A model generated the notes under the pieces. It searched no databases and was not told the origin of the DNA. It saw nothing but the letters and a program-made list of their open reading frames with translations. Shown piece by piece: positions 8,902 through 17,401 of a DNA stretch of 64,000 nucleotides. Source of the stretch: Kocuria sp. TGY1127_2 (GTDB lineage Bacteria > Actinomycetota > Actinomycetes > Actinomycetales > Micrococcaceae). The stretch is taken from contig NZ_AP022834.1 in assembly GCF_013394385.1 (NCBI RefSeq), positions 2,790,001 through 2,854,000 on the forward strand, read 5' to 3'. The position numbers and the translations under genes were made by a program. Numbering within the stretch: the first letter of the stretch is position 1; each line of letters starts with the position of its first letter.

Positions 8902-10950
8902 ATGAATTTCTCCCCACTGTCGAGGAGGATCACGCGCATAAGCGTCGCAACGGTCCTTGCCATCACCCTGTCGTGCGGCCCCGCTCCTGCAGTAACCGCT
9001 CCTGCCCGAGCCGTCGAGTCGGGTACCGCCGCAGCCACCGAAGTCACCCCCAAGGGACCAACGTTCAACGAAATCGCTCGGACCGTTTATATCCCGTCAG
9101 ACGCCGGTGTGCGCTACTACATCGACGTCGCCGGCAAGAACATCACCAAAGAGGGTCTCCCCTACGCCAAACCCGGCACCTACACCGAGGACGAGGGCAT
9201 AGCCCCCGGCGCCCCCATCACGGTAACTGCCAAATCAGCGGGCTCGGCGACCGTTCTGACCGGTACGACACGGTGGGAGACGACGTACCGAGATCGTCCC
9301 TCCTATTCTCTCGAGGCAGGGGACGAGTTCAACGACCCCTCCGCGCTGCCGTCGAGCCAATGGTCGGTCTACACGACCCGTGCTGCGAACCTCGGAAACA
9401 ACGGGAACACCGTGTACACGCCGGAAAATGTTTCGGTCAAAGACGGAAACCTCGAGATCAGGACCGAGCGCCACTGCCTGGCCGGTTCGCAAGAGCCTTC
9501 GGCCCAAACCGTCAGCCCGGGCGGTGCCGTATGCCCCAGCGGAACCCGAACGGTATACACCTCGGGCCGGATCAATACGGACTTCATTTACAACGCGCCT
9601 TTCGAAATGGACGTTCGGGCGCGAATGTCGGATGACGTTGTCGATGGCCTCCACTTCGCGGCATGGATCCGCAACAACCAGCCGTATTGCACGCAAGCAG
9701 GGATCGAGAAATCGGCCATTTCGGAGCTGGACACCATGGAGGTGTTCAGCCAGCACTCCTACACAACCAATACCTCACATATCTCGTGCACCAAACAGGA
9801 CGACGGAGGAAGCGGGACCAAGCGCGATGCCCACAAGCTCGATACCCAGATCGCAGGCGCATGGCACAACTTCAAAATGACGTGGGACGGGTACGCGATC
9901 CGGTATTACCTGGATGGTCAGCTGGTTCCCTCCAGCTGGGGTCAAACCCCCGAAACCACGAGTTCCACGGTAGGGATGAGCGACGAGGAGTTCCGCGCGA
10001 CCCTGAACGAGAACCCATATCAGGCGATCATCGATTCGTTGGCTTTCCCGACCGACACCGGCTGGATCAACCCGCCCCGCGCCGATCGGCCGTTCCCTGC
10101 ACGAGTGGACAAGGTCGACTACATTCGCATGTCGCCCCGCGAGGATGTCTTCCCCACCGGCGCCATCAAGTCCAAGTGGAAAGAATCCGCTTGGCTCGGA
10201 GAACCGGTGACGGGTGAACGCGATGCAGAAGTACCGGGATCCCGGGTCCAGACTTTCGAGAACGGGTTGGTCTACTGGTCCGAGAGCACGGGGGCTCACT
10301 CCGTCCGTGGCGGCATCAAGGGGTCCTATGAAGCCCACGGTGCGGCGGGCGGCCTGCTCGGCCTGCCCACATCGGATGAACGCCAGCTGAAGGGTGGCGC
10401 GTCGCAAAGCTTCCAGGGCGGTCAGGTCCACTGGTCGCCGAGCACGGGCGGACACGCCAGCGGCGGGGCCATCCAGGCGCACTGGGCAGGTCAGGGCTGG
10501 GAGAACGGTTGGCTCGGATATCCGACCAGCGATGAGTTCACGGGCCTCGCCGGAGGCGGAGCATCCCAAACTTTCCAGAACGGAACCCTCTTCTGGGACG
10601 CTCGCACAGGCACAGTACATCCTGTCAACGGTGCGATCCTCGGGCGATACGGTCAATATCAGTGGGAATCCGGAAAACTCGGGTATCCCCGCACCGGCGA
10701 GCAGAAACTCAGAAATGGAGCCTCCCAGGTCTTCGATGGGGGCCAGATCCACTGGTCGCCGAGCACGGGCGCACATGCCACCGGCGGTGCGATCAAGTCC
10801 TATTGGGCCGACTCCGGTTGGGAAAACGGGTGGCTCGGTTACCCGACCGGTGAAGAGTCCCCCACCGGCGACGGCGGGGTCCGGCAAACGTTCCAGCACG
10901 GAACCGTGACCTGGCACAGGGACCGCCCGATCACGGCCGAGCGCAGATAG
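8902..10950 (+). CDS. Secreted GH16-family glycoside hydrolase with five C-terminal LGFP repeats
   Basis: 682 residues. A signal peptide ends near residue 38 (ALA-type Ala-rich region after TRISVATVLAITL). The catalytic domain spans about 135-375 and has the GH16 signature SELDTMEVF, giving nucleophile Glu275, helper Asp277 and acid/base Glu280. It also shows the beta-sandwich strand YSLEAGDEFND. GH16 enzymes cut beta-1,3/1,4-glucans, galactans or related chains. From about residue 385 to the end there are five repeats of roughly 51 residues, each with W(L/)GxP and GxVxWSPSTGAH-like elements: LGFP repeats, known from actinobacterial wall-associated proteins. The protein is thus exported and probably held at the cell wall. 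Start ATG at 8902 has a weak ribosome site. The five repeats invite copy-number variation. Confidence 0.86.
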   Translation: MNFSPLSRRITRISVATVLAITLSCGPAPAVTAPARAVESGTAAATEVTPKGPTFNEIARTVYIPSDAGVRYYIDVAGKNITKEGLPYAKPGTYTEDEGIAPGAPITVTAKSAGSATVLTGTTRWETTYRDRPSYSLEAGDEFNDPSALPSSQWSVYTTRAANLGNNGNTVYTPENVSVKDGNLEIRTERHCLAGSQEPSAQTVSPGGAVCPSGTRTVYTSGRINTDFIYNAPFEMDVRARMSDDVVDGLHFAAWIRNNQPYCTQAGIEKSAISELDTMEVFSQHSYTTNTSHISCTKQDDGGSGTKRDAHKLDTQIAGAWHNFKMTWDGYAIRYYLDGQLVPSSWGQTPETTSSTVGMSDEEFRATLNENPYQAIIDSLAFPTDTGWINPPRADRPFPARVDKVDYIRMSPREDVFPTGAIKSKWKESAWLGEPVTGERDAEVPGSRVQTFENGLVYWSESTGAHSVRGGIKGSYEAHGAAGGLLGLPTSDERQLKGGASQSFQGGQVHWSPSTGGHASGGAIQAHWAGQGWENGWLGYPTSDEFTGLAGGGASQTFQNGTLFWDARTGTVHPVNGAILGRYGQYQWESGKLGYPRTGEQKLRNGASQVFDGGQIHWSPSTGAHATGGAIKSYWADSGWENGWLGYPTGEESPTGDGGVRQTFQHGTVTWHRDRPITAERR

Positions 10951-10965
10951 GGCAGACAATCACAA

Positions 10966-10996
10966 GGCGGCCAGGAGCTCGAGGCTCCTGGCCGCC
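10966..10996. terminator. Bidirectional hairpin terminator, 13-bp perfect stem
   Basis: GGCGGCCAGGAGC (10966-10978), loop TCGAG, exact complement 10984-10996, in the 74-base gap between the convergent GH16 and ThDP-enzyme genes. Confidence 0.75.
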
Positions 10997-11024
10997 TGCT
11001 CATGAAGACGTGCGCCGTAGAGGA

Positions 11025-12809
11025 CTAGACGTGCATGTGCCGGTCACCGGCCCCGCCCGTTTTCCCTTCGTCGCCGCTTTGCGAGGCAGCGGCTCCGGCT
11101 GATTGTGGCGATTCCGGGGCAGGCCGGCCCATCCCCAACATTTCTTCGACGTGCGGCGACGTCCTGCGTGATTCTTCGACGGCCTCGACGATCCACGTTG
11201 CTCGGATGCTATTGGTGATGCGGCAGTCCAGGACGTACGTCCCGTCCTCGCCACTGGCCACCCATTGCTCGAAGTCGGCGAGGTCGCCCAGGCTGCGAAC
11301 GGTGCTCCCTCGCGCGCCGAGAGCCGCGAAGATCCCCGCGAAGTCGACATCGGGAATCAGCATGGGCTCCGGAGCCAATCCGCGCGCTGCATATTGATGC
11401 ACCTCGGCTCCGTATCCGGCGTCGTTCAGGAAAACGATCACGCCGCGACGGGTCGTTCGCACGAAAGTCTCCGCATCTGCGATCCCCATGAGACCACCAC
11501 CGTCCCCAGAGACCAGCACGGGAAAACGGTCGCCCGCGGCGGTCACGACACCAGCAGCCGAAGGGAAGCCCAACCCAATCGATTGGAATTGCGTGCCCAC
11601 GGTGATGTGGCTGTCCGGCTCGGTAACGCGGAGATAGGTCAGCGGCCACTGCATGAAATGGCCCCCGTCCGTGAAGACCACGCGGTCCTCGGGCAGGACC
11701 TCATTAAGGCGGCTCATGATGCGTCGAGGATCGAGCCGGCCATCCGGTGCGATCTCGACCCCCTCGGTCCGCTCCTGGGCCTCGTCCGATGTGGGGGAAC
11801 TGATCGGCTTGCGCCCGGAGACGCCCAACCGGTCGAGGTTCTCGCGAATCGAACGAACGGCGTCGCGGGAATCGGACCGGCAATACTGGTCCACCCGGGG
11901 GTTCGTGGCTTCGTCGGTGATACCAATCTGAATCACGCACGCCTTGTCCCCGAATGCATTCCCTAGAGCCATCGTGAACTGGTTGAGCCCCGCACCGACC
12001 ACGAGGACGACGTCAGCCGCGGCGATCTCCCGGGCCGCCAACGGTGCGGAGAACCCGCCGCATACTCCGAGGTCACGATAATTGGGGACCCGGTCGGCCG
12101 CAACGGAGAAGTACCCCTGCGTCGGGACGGTCGTTGCGACGTCGGCCCCGAGGGCTTCCGCGAGCGAGCGGAGATCGGAACGAGCCTCCAGAGCCCCACG
12201 TCCGGCGAGAATCAGGGGACGTTGTGCGTCGGCGAGTGTGTGGGCGATCTTGGCCGCAAGCACCTGGTCGGCCCGAGGCAACGGCTCTGCCTCGGGGAGA
12301 TCCGGAATGATTTCCCCCCGTTCGCCGATCAATTCAGGCGCGAGGTCGTAGGGGATCGCCAGGACGACGGGGCGCGAATTGCTGATCGCGTCCGCGAGCG
12401 CCTCAATGGTCACGCTGCCCGCGTCCTGCACCCCCACCGTGTATGTGGGCACGCCCATGGATTCGGCGGTCATGGTCTGGTCGATGTCCAACGGCCGCGG
12501 GCCTGTGGTCGGTTTGGAGCCCACGACCAGCACAAGCGGCATTTTGGCCAGCGAGGCCTCGGCCAAGGAGGTCAACGCGTTGGTGAACCCTGCCCCGTAG
12601 GTTGCGGTCGCAACCGCAACTTTGCGGGTCATCCGGTAATAGGCATCGGCCGAGGCCACAGTAGCGGTCTCGTGGCGAACGGGGATGGGCGGGACGCCCA
12701 GACGTTCGAGGGCATCAATGAAATAGGCGTTGCCGTTGCCCATGAGGCAGAAAAAATGATCGACATGGCGCGTCAGGGCGCGCGCAACCGTTTCGGATAC
12801 GGATTGCAT
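11025..12809 (-). CDS. Thiamine-diphosphate-dependent enzyme of the acetolactate synthase/benzoylformate decarboxylase group
   Basis: 594 residues from ATG 12809 (GGAGG nine bases upstream; a longer frame lacks a ribosome site). Domains in order: PYR domain with the activating Glu47 in VRHETATVASADAYYR, central domain (about 185-330), and PP domain with the ThDP motif GDGGG (435-439) followed by Asn462 in FLNDAGYG. It is clearly a 2-keto-acid decarboxylase/carboligase. No small regulatory subunit gene is nearby, which argues against biosynthetic acetolactate synthase (IlvB). Its neighbour is an IclR regulator and then a 3-hydroxybenzoate monooxygenase, so a role on an aromatic 2-keto acid such as a benzoylformate or phenylpyruvate is possible, though unproven. 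The C-terminal tail (about 35 residues, Gly/Ser/Ala-rich) is extra to the family. Confidence 0.8.
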   Translation of the reverse strand: MQSVSETVARALTRHVDHFFCLMGNGNAYFIDALERLGVPPIPVRHETATVASADAYYRMTRKVAVATATYGAGFTNALTSLAEASLAKMPLVLVVGSKPTTGPRPLDIDQTMTAESMGVPTYTVGVQDAGSVTIEALADAISNSRPVVLAIPYDLAPELIGERGEIIPDLPEAEPLPRADQVLAAKIAHTLADAQRPLILAGRGALEARSDLRSLAEALGADVATTVPTQGYFSVAADRVPNYRDLGVCGGFSAPLAAREIAAADVVLVVGAGLNQFTMALGNAFGDKACVIQIGITDEATNPRVDQYCRSDSRDAVRSIRENLDRLGVSGRKPISSPTSDEAQERTEGVEIAPDGRLDPRRIMSRLNEVLPEDRVVFTDGGHFMQWPLTYLRVTEPDSHITVGTQFQSIGLGFPSAAGVVTAAGDRFPVLVSGDGGGLMGIADAETFVRTTRRGVIVFLNDAGYGAEVHQYAARGLAPEPMLIPDVDFAGIFAALGARGSTVRSLGDLADFEQWVASGEDGTYVLDCRITNSIRATWIVEAVEESRRTSPHVEEMLGMGRPAPESPQSAGAAASQSGDEGKTGGAGDRHMHV

Positions 12810-13027
12810 GATGTTCCTCCGGAACCACATATGAACTTGTAAGCCATATATGTCTCGCTCCGGGATCGCCGTAGCTGAGTGTCCCTTTTTCGAACACCGG
12901 ACATAACCTGTGATGTCGGACACGCCTAACATAGGCCTTTCCGGCGGATTGCGCAACCGTTACCGCGCGAGGGCATCAAGAAGGAAGTCCCGCGCGGTTC
13001 CGGACCATCACCTCGCCCAAGCCCGCC

Positions 13028-13744
13028 TCAGGAGCCTGAGCCCTCTCCATGCGAGATCACGGCGGCTGCCCGTCCGAGCCTCGCGGCAATTTCCGCTCGG
13101 TCGCCTTCCCCCACAAAAACTGCCGCAAGGGCTGCCGGCTGACCGTCATCCAGGGTGAGGGGCACACCGACGGAATGCAGCCCCATAATGACCTCATCGG
13201 TCGTCTCGGCCCAACCCTTGGCCACCGCATTCTCAACCTGCGCTCTCTGCTCCCGAGTGATTCCTTCGGGCCACTGCTCCTCCGGGAGTATCGAAAGGAT
13301 CGCTTTGCCCGGTGCACCCAACGTCACCGGGTGGCGAGTTCCTGGACGTTGGGCAACAACGGCGACGGTCTGCGGCGGCTCCACGCTCGCAAACGTCAGA
13401 CATTCGCCCCGATCGTAAACCGCCAAGAAACACGTCATCCTCAAGTCACGGGCGGCGAGGGTCAACTCGGGCACGGCGACTGCCTGCAAGTCCCGCTCGA
13501 CGCCGGCCGCGAGCGCCGCGAGCCGAGTCCCCAGTGCCAATCCGCCGGTATCTTTCCGAACCACCAACCCGTGCTCTTCCAGGGTGCGAATGAGACGGTA
13601 GGCCACCGAACGGTGCACCCCGAGCTGCCGGGCGACGTCGTCGATACTCAGGGGTTCAGAGGCATCCGCCAGGATCTCCAGGACCCTCAGCCCCCTACTG
13701 AGAGTTTGCGATCCTGCTCCATTCGGCGCGGAGGACATGGGCAT
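13028..13744 (-). CDS. IclR-family transcriptional regulator
   Basis: 238 residues. An N-terminal winged helix-turn-helix (about 12-75; LSIDDVARQLGVHRSVAYRLIRTLE) is followed by the IclR effector domain (about 80-230), with PVTLGAPGKAIL and the later VPLTLDDGQPAALAAVFV strand. The start ATG at 13744 follows GAAGGTG; an ATG two codons in is also possible. It is divergent from the mobA-like gene and lies upstream of the ThDP-enzyme gene on the same strand (218-base gap), placing it as regulator of the module. IclR proteins of aromatic catabolism (PcaR, PobR, MhpR types) are often activators responding to the aromatic acid. The mobA-side region holds GAAC/GTTC repeats that could be its operator. 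Confidence 0.9.
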   Translation of the reverse strand: MPMSSAPNGAGSQTLSRGLRVLEILADASEPLSIDDVARQLGVHRSVAYRLIRTLEEHGLVVRKDTGGLALGTRLAALAAGVERDLQAVAVPELTLAARDLRMTCFLAVYDRGECLTFASVEPPQTVAVVAQRPGTRHPVTLGAPGKAILSILPEEQWPEGITREQRAQVENAVAKGWAETTDEVIMGLHSVGVPLTLDDGQPAALAAVFVGEGDRAEIAARLGRAAAVISHGEGSGS

Positions 13745-13784
13745 ATTTCACCTTCACTGAGATCCTTGCCACGTGTGACGTGGG

Positions 13785-13839
13785 TCGTATATGATTTATT
13801 CCAGATTCGCTATGTGAACAATACGTTCGCATATAGAAC
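13785..13839. promoter_or_regulatory. mobA/IclR divergent control region: TCGTATATGATTT plus alternating GAAC/GTTC half-sites
   Basis: TCGTATATGATTT at 13785-13797 repeats the motif of the 3.8-4.0 kb region. Then GAAC (13816-13819), GTTC (13825-13828) and GAAC (13836-13839) form two overlapping inverted repeats, GAAC-N5-GTTC and GTTC-N7-GAAC. The arrangement fits a two-regulator promoter; the binding proteins are inferred. Confidence 0.5.
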
Positions 13840-13892
13840 ATCGAATATCAATCAAACTCCAACAGCGCGGTTGGGGAAGGAGTTCGTCTCAC

Positions 13893-15779
13893 ATGCAGTT
13901 CCACCATCACGGATACGTCTCGGGGGATCCGAAGATTAAGGAACCAGCCGGTTACGGCATCGACCGATCCGAGGAACTGCCCGACGAGATGGACGTTCTG
14001 ATTGTCGGGACGGGGCCCGCCGGGATGATCCTCGCAGCGCAGCTCTCGCAGTTCCCGGAGGTCAACGCCCGCATCATCGAACGCCGCCCCGGGCGCCTCG
14101 AGATCGGCCAAGCGGACGGTATTCAGGCACGCAGCGTCGAGACCTTCCAGGCCTTCGGTTTCGCCCGTCAGATCATCGACGAGGCATACCACATCACCGA
14201 AATGTGCTTCTGGAAACCCGATCCCCAGAATCCCGAGAACATTGTTCGTGCCGCCCGCCCCAGCGACGACCCTCAAGGCGTGAGCGAATTTCCTCACCTG
14301 ATCGTCAATCAGGCACGAGTACTCGACTACTTCGCGGATTTCGCACGCCAGGCTCCGGGACGCATAACCCCCGATTACGGCATCGAGTTCTTGGACCTTC
14401 AGAACACGGGCGAAGGGGAATACCCCATCACCGCCCGGTTGCGGTATACCGCCGGAGAACGCGACGGCGAGGAGCGCACGGTTCGCGCCAAGTACGTCGT
14501 CGGATGCGACGGCGCCCGTAGCCCCGTCCGCACCTCGATCGGCCGGAAGCTCACCGGAGACGCGGCAAACCACGCGTGGGGCGTCATGGACGTGCTGGCC
14601 ACGACCGACTTCCCGGACATTCGCACCAAATGTGCAATTCAGTCGGTGAACGGTTCGATCTTGCACATCCCCCGCGAAGGCGGACACTTGTTCCGGATGT
14701 ACGTGGACCTGGGCGAAGTGCCCGTGGATGACAACCACGCCGTGCGCAACACGACCCTGGACGAGATCGTCGCCAAAGCCAACGCGATCTTGCACCCATA
14801 TTCCGTCGATGTGAAGTCCGTGGCCTGGCACAGCGTGTACGAGGTGGGCCACCGACTGACGGACAAGTTCGACGACGTCCCCGACGAGGAAACGGGTCAG
14901 CGCACGCCTCGCGTGTTCATTACCGGCGATGCCTGCCACACGCACTCCGCCAAGGCCGGTCAAGGCATGAACGTCTCGATGCAGGACGGGTTCAACTTGG
15001 GCTGGAAGCTCGGGCACGTCCTGACGGGCCTGAGCCCGGAATCCCTGTTGACCACCTACTCCGAGGAACGGCAGGTCATCGCGAAGAACCTTATCGACTT
15101 CGACAAAGAGTGGTCGACCCTGATGGCCGCCAAGCCCGAGGACCTGCCCGACGAATCCTATCTGGAAGACTTCTACGTCAAAACGGCAGAGTTCCCCGCG
15201 GGGTTCATGACGGAGTATGCCCCGTCGATGGTCACGGCCGGAACAGATCATCAGGAGCTGGCCAGTGGCTTCCCAATCGGCAAGCGTTTCAAGTCGGCCA
15301 GGGTCAACCGAGTCTGCGATGCCAACCCACTGCACTTGGGGCACCTGGCCGAAGCGGACGGACGCTGGCGCATCTATGTTTTCGCCGATTCACCGGCCGC
15401 TGGAGAGGATTCCCAGCTCACCGAATTCGCGGATTGGTTCGCTCACGATCCGGCCTCGCCCCAGGTCAGGTACACGCCGCGAACCGGGGATGACGACGCC
15501 GTCTTCGACACCAAGGTCGTGTACCAGCAGCCTCACACGGAGGTCGACATCATGCGGGTTCCCCCGATCTTCAAGCCGTCGGTCGGAGAATTCGGCCTGA
15601 CCTGCTTGGACAAGGTCTATGCGACGCTCCCGGACGACGACATTTTCGTAGAACGCGGGATCAGCAAGGACGGAGCGATCATCGTCGTGCGCCCGGATCA
15701 GTACGTGTCCGCAGTTCTGCCTTTGAACGACCGGCAAGGCCTCGCGACGTTCTTCGAGCCGATCCTCGCGGAACGCTGA
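13893..15779 (+). CDS. mobA: 3-hydroxybenzoate 4-monooxygenase (MobA-like, FAD-dependent)
   Basis: 628 residues, matching the length and sequence pattern of MobA of Comamonas. The enzyme uses FAD and NADPH to convert 3-hydroxybenzoate to protocatechuate. The FAD-binding GTGPAG lies near residues 39-44. An LEIGQADGIQARSVE block follows, then the DG motif GCDGARSPVR near 203 and the second FAD/phosphate motif GDACHTHSAKAGQGMN near 345. The C-terminal thioredoxin-like domain of the phenol-hydroxylase family occupies roughly residues 450-625. ATG at 13893 has GAAGGAG about ten bases upstream. It is controlled from the divergent IclR region and ends at a hairpin. No ring-cleavage genes for protocatechuate are in the window, so the product must be handled elsewhere. 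Phenol 2-monooxygenase is the less likely alternative. Confidence 0.87.
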   Translation: MQFHHHGYVSGDPKIKEPAGYGIDRSEELPDEMDVLIVGTGPAGMILAAQLSQFPEVNARIIERRPGRLEIGQADGIQARSVETFQAFGFARQIIDEAYHITEMCFWKPDPQNPENIVRAARPSDDPQGVSEFPHLIVNQARVLDYFADFARQAPGRITPDYGIEFLDLQNTGEGEYPITARLRYTAGERDGEERTVRAKYVVGCDGARSPVRTSIGRKLTGDAANHAWGVMDVLATTDFPDIRTKCAIQSVNGSILHIPREGGHLFRMYVDLGEVPVDDNHAVRNTTLDEIVAKANAILHPYSVDVKSVAWHSVYEVGHRLTDKFDDVPDEETGQRTPRVFITGDACHTHSAKAGQGMNVSMQDGFNLGWKLGHVLTGLSPESLLTTYSEERQVIAKNLIDFDKEWSTLMAAKPEDLPDESYLEDFYVKTAEFPAGFMTEYAPSMVTAGTDHQELASGFPIGKRFKSARVNRVCDANPLHLGHLAEADGRWRIYVFADSPAAGEDSQLTEFADWFAHDPASPQVRYTPRTGDDDAVFDTKVVYQQPHTEVDIMRVPPIFKPSVGEFGLTCLDKVYATLPDDDIFVERGISKDGAIIVVRPDQYVSAVLPLNDRQGLATFFEPILAER

Positions 15780-15788
15780 TAGGGCAGA

Positions 15789-15836
15789 AGCCGGACGGGG
15801 CGATCCGAAGGGCCACAGGATCGTCCGGGTCCGGCT
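15789..15836. terminator. Imperfect hairpin terminator after mobA
   Basis: Outer arms AGCCGGAC (15789-15796) and GTCCGGCT (15829-15836); inner arms CGATCC (15801-15806) and GGATCG (15818-15823), separated by an internal loop. It lies ten bases after the stop codon. The rest of the 295-base gap shows nothing else clear. Confidence 0.55.
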
Positions 15837-16074
15837 CCGCTCCACAAGCACTTCGAGGGGCGGAATCGGAAACTGCCGGAGCAAAACGGCCACGCCATAA
15901 ACATAGCCACGCTTAACATTTCAGGCGGTTCCGTTCCTCTGCCCCTTGAATCCTGCCGGTGGGCGTCTGATCAAATTCTGAGGCCCTTCCCTGCCCGGCG
16001 AGTTGGTGGACACGTCCGGCGCACGTGGACATGATGGACTGATAATCCAATGTCTGTACGCGACGGAGTGAAAC

Positions 16075-17295
16075 ATGGCTGAGAGCCGAAATCCGCAACA
16101 CAATTCCCCCAACTTCCTTTCGGAAGCAGACGCGATTGCCAACGAGCTCAGCCATCTCCGACGGACCCTTCACCAGAACCCGGAGCTCGGCAATGATCTG
16201 CCCCAGACCCAGGCGACCGTCATCGAGGCCCTGAACGGGTTGCCGCTCGAGGTCCACCGCGGCAAGAACGTCTCGTCCGCCGTTGCGGTCCTCGAGGGAG
16301 GCAAGCCCGGCCCGACCGTTCTTCTCCGGGGCGATATGGATGCCCTGCCCATCCGGGAGAATTCCGGCGAAGAGTTCTCATCCACCAACGGCAATATGCA
16401 TGCATGCGGACACGACCTCCACACCTCAGGTTTGGTGGGAGCCGCCAAATTGCTCAGCGCGCATCAGGACGAGCTCCCCGGCAAGGTCGTCTTCATGTTC
16501 CAGCCCGGAGAAGAGGGCCCCGGCGGCGCGAAGCCCATGCTGGACGAGGGACTCCTCGAGGTCACCGGTGAACGCCCGATCGCCGCTTACGGATTCCATG
16601 TGGCCCCGGGCGAACCCGGTACTTTCGCATACCGCTCCGGCACGGTCATGGCGGGTGCCTACAACTTGAGCATCACGGTGCACGGCAAGGGCGGTCATGG
16701 TTCGGCCCCGCATTCCTCCCTGGACCCCGTGCCGCCGCTCACCGAGATCGCTTCGGCCCTTCAGAATGCCGTGACCAGGCAGTTCAGCGTATTCGATCCC
16801 GTGGTTGCGACGATCACCCAGCTCGAAGCGGGAACTGCTGCGGTCAACGTCATCGGCGACGACGCCCGCCTCGGCGCAACGGTGCGCGCCATGTCTCGTG
16901 AATCGGGCGACAAATTTGGCGTCGTCGTTCACCGCCTTGCAGAAAACATCGCCGCGGCACACGGTTGCACGGCAGAGGTCGAATTCTCGACCCTCTATCC
17001 ACCGACAGTATGTGACCAGTCCGAGACGGAGTGGGCCGCCGCAGCCCTCCGGAATGCACTGGGCGAGGAATCCACCCGGGAGATCCCCGAACCCCGCATG
17101 GGCTCGGAAGACTTCTCCTTCGTTCTGGAAGAGGTCCCGGGGACATTCATGTTCGTCGGCGCAAGCTACCCGGGAGTGGACCCCATGACTCAGCCGATGA
17201 ATCATTCCGCAGAAGTCCGTTTTGACGACGCCGTCCTGCCGACCCAGTCCGCGGCACTGGCAACCCTCGCGTTCGAACGCCTGAACGCCGCCTAG
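16075..17295 (+). CDS. M20-family amidohydrolase (hippurate hydrolase/N-acyl amino acid hydrolase-like)
   Basis: 406 residues. Metal-site motifs of the M20D group are present: RGDMDALP (86-91), HACGHD (109-114), PGEEGPGGAK with Glu146/Glu147, YGFHVAPG, and the late MNHSAEV His. The dimerisation domain begins near residue 185 (ITVHGKGGHGSAPHSSLDPV). Such enzymes cleave N-acyl amino acids; the best-known activity is hippurate to benzoate plus glycine. ATG at 16075 has GACGGAG upstream. Its position after mobA would fit release of an aromatic acid from a glycine conjugate, but it has its own leader and mobA is followed by a hairpin, so co-transcription is doubtful. IAA-amino-acid hydrolase is an equally good family label. 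Confidence 0.85.
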   Translation: MAESRNPQHNSPNFLSEADAIANELSHLRRTLHQNPELGNDLPQTQATVIEALNGLPLEVHRGKNVSSAVAVLEGGKPGPTVLLRGDMDALPIRENSGEEFSSTNGNMHACGHDLHTSGLVGAAKLLSAHQDELPGKVVFMFQPGEEGPGGAKPMLDEGLLEVTGERPIAAYGFHVAPGEPGTFAYRSGTVMAGAYNLSITVHGKGGHGSAPHSSLDPVPPLTEIASALQNAVTRQFSVFDPVVATITQLEAGTAAVNVIGDDARLGATVRAMSRESGDKFGVVVHRLAENIAAAHGCTAEVEFSTLYPPTVCDQSETEWAAAALRNALGEESTREIPEPRMGSEDFSFVLEEVPGTFMFVGASYPGVDPMTQPMNHSAEVRFDDAVLPTQSAALATLAFERLNAA

Positions 17296-17330
17296 AGGCT
17301 CTCACCACTGCCCCTCCCGTCCGACCGAAA

Positions 17331-17376
17331 CACCGCAAAGGACCCGATTTCCTCCGAAATCGGGTCCTTTGCGGTG
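17331..17376. terminator. Bidirectional terminator, 20-bp perfect stem
   Basis: Arms 17331-17350 and 17357-17376 are exact complements with a six-base loop (CCTCCG). It lies between the convergent amidohydrolase and AraC genes and is the longest perfect-stem hairpin I found in the window. Confidence 0.85.
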
Positions 17377-17401
17377 AGCGGCCGCGACCCGGCCGACCTC
17401 G

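Noticed and set aside
10150-10930. Repeats in the GH16 gene as a possible mobile or satellite element
   Set aside because: They are in-frame LGFP protein repeats diverged in DNA, not a DNA repeat array or CRISPR.
11025-12809. ThDP enzyme as biosynthetic acetolactate synthase (ilvB)
   Set aside because: No ilvN or ilvC is adjacent, and the setting is catabolic with an IclR regulator.
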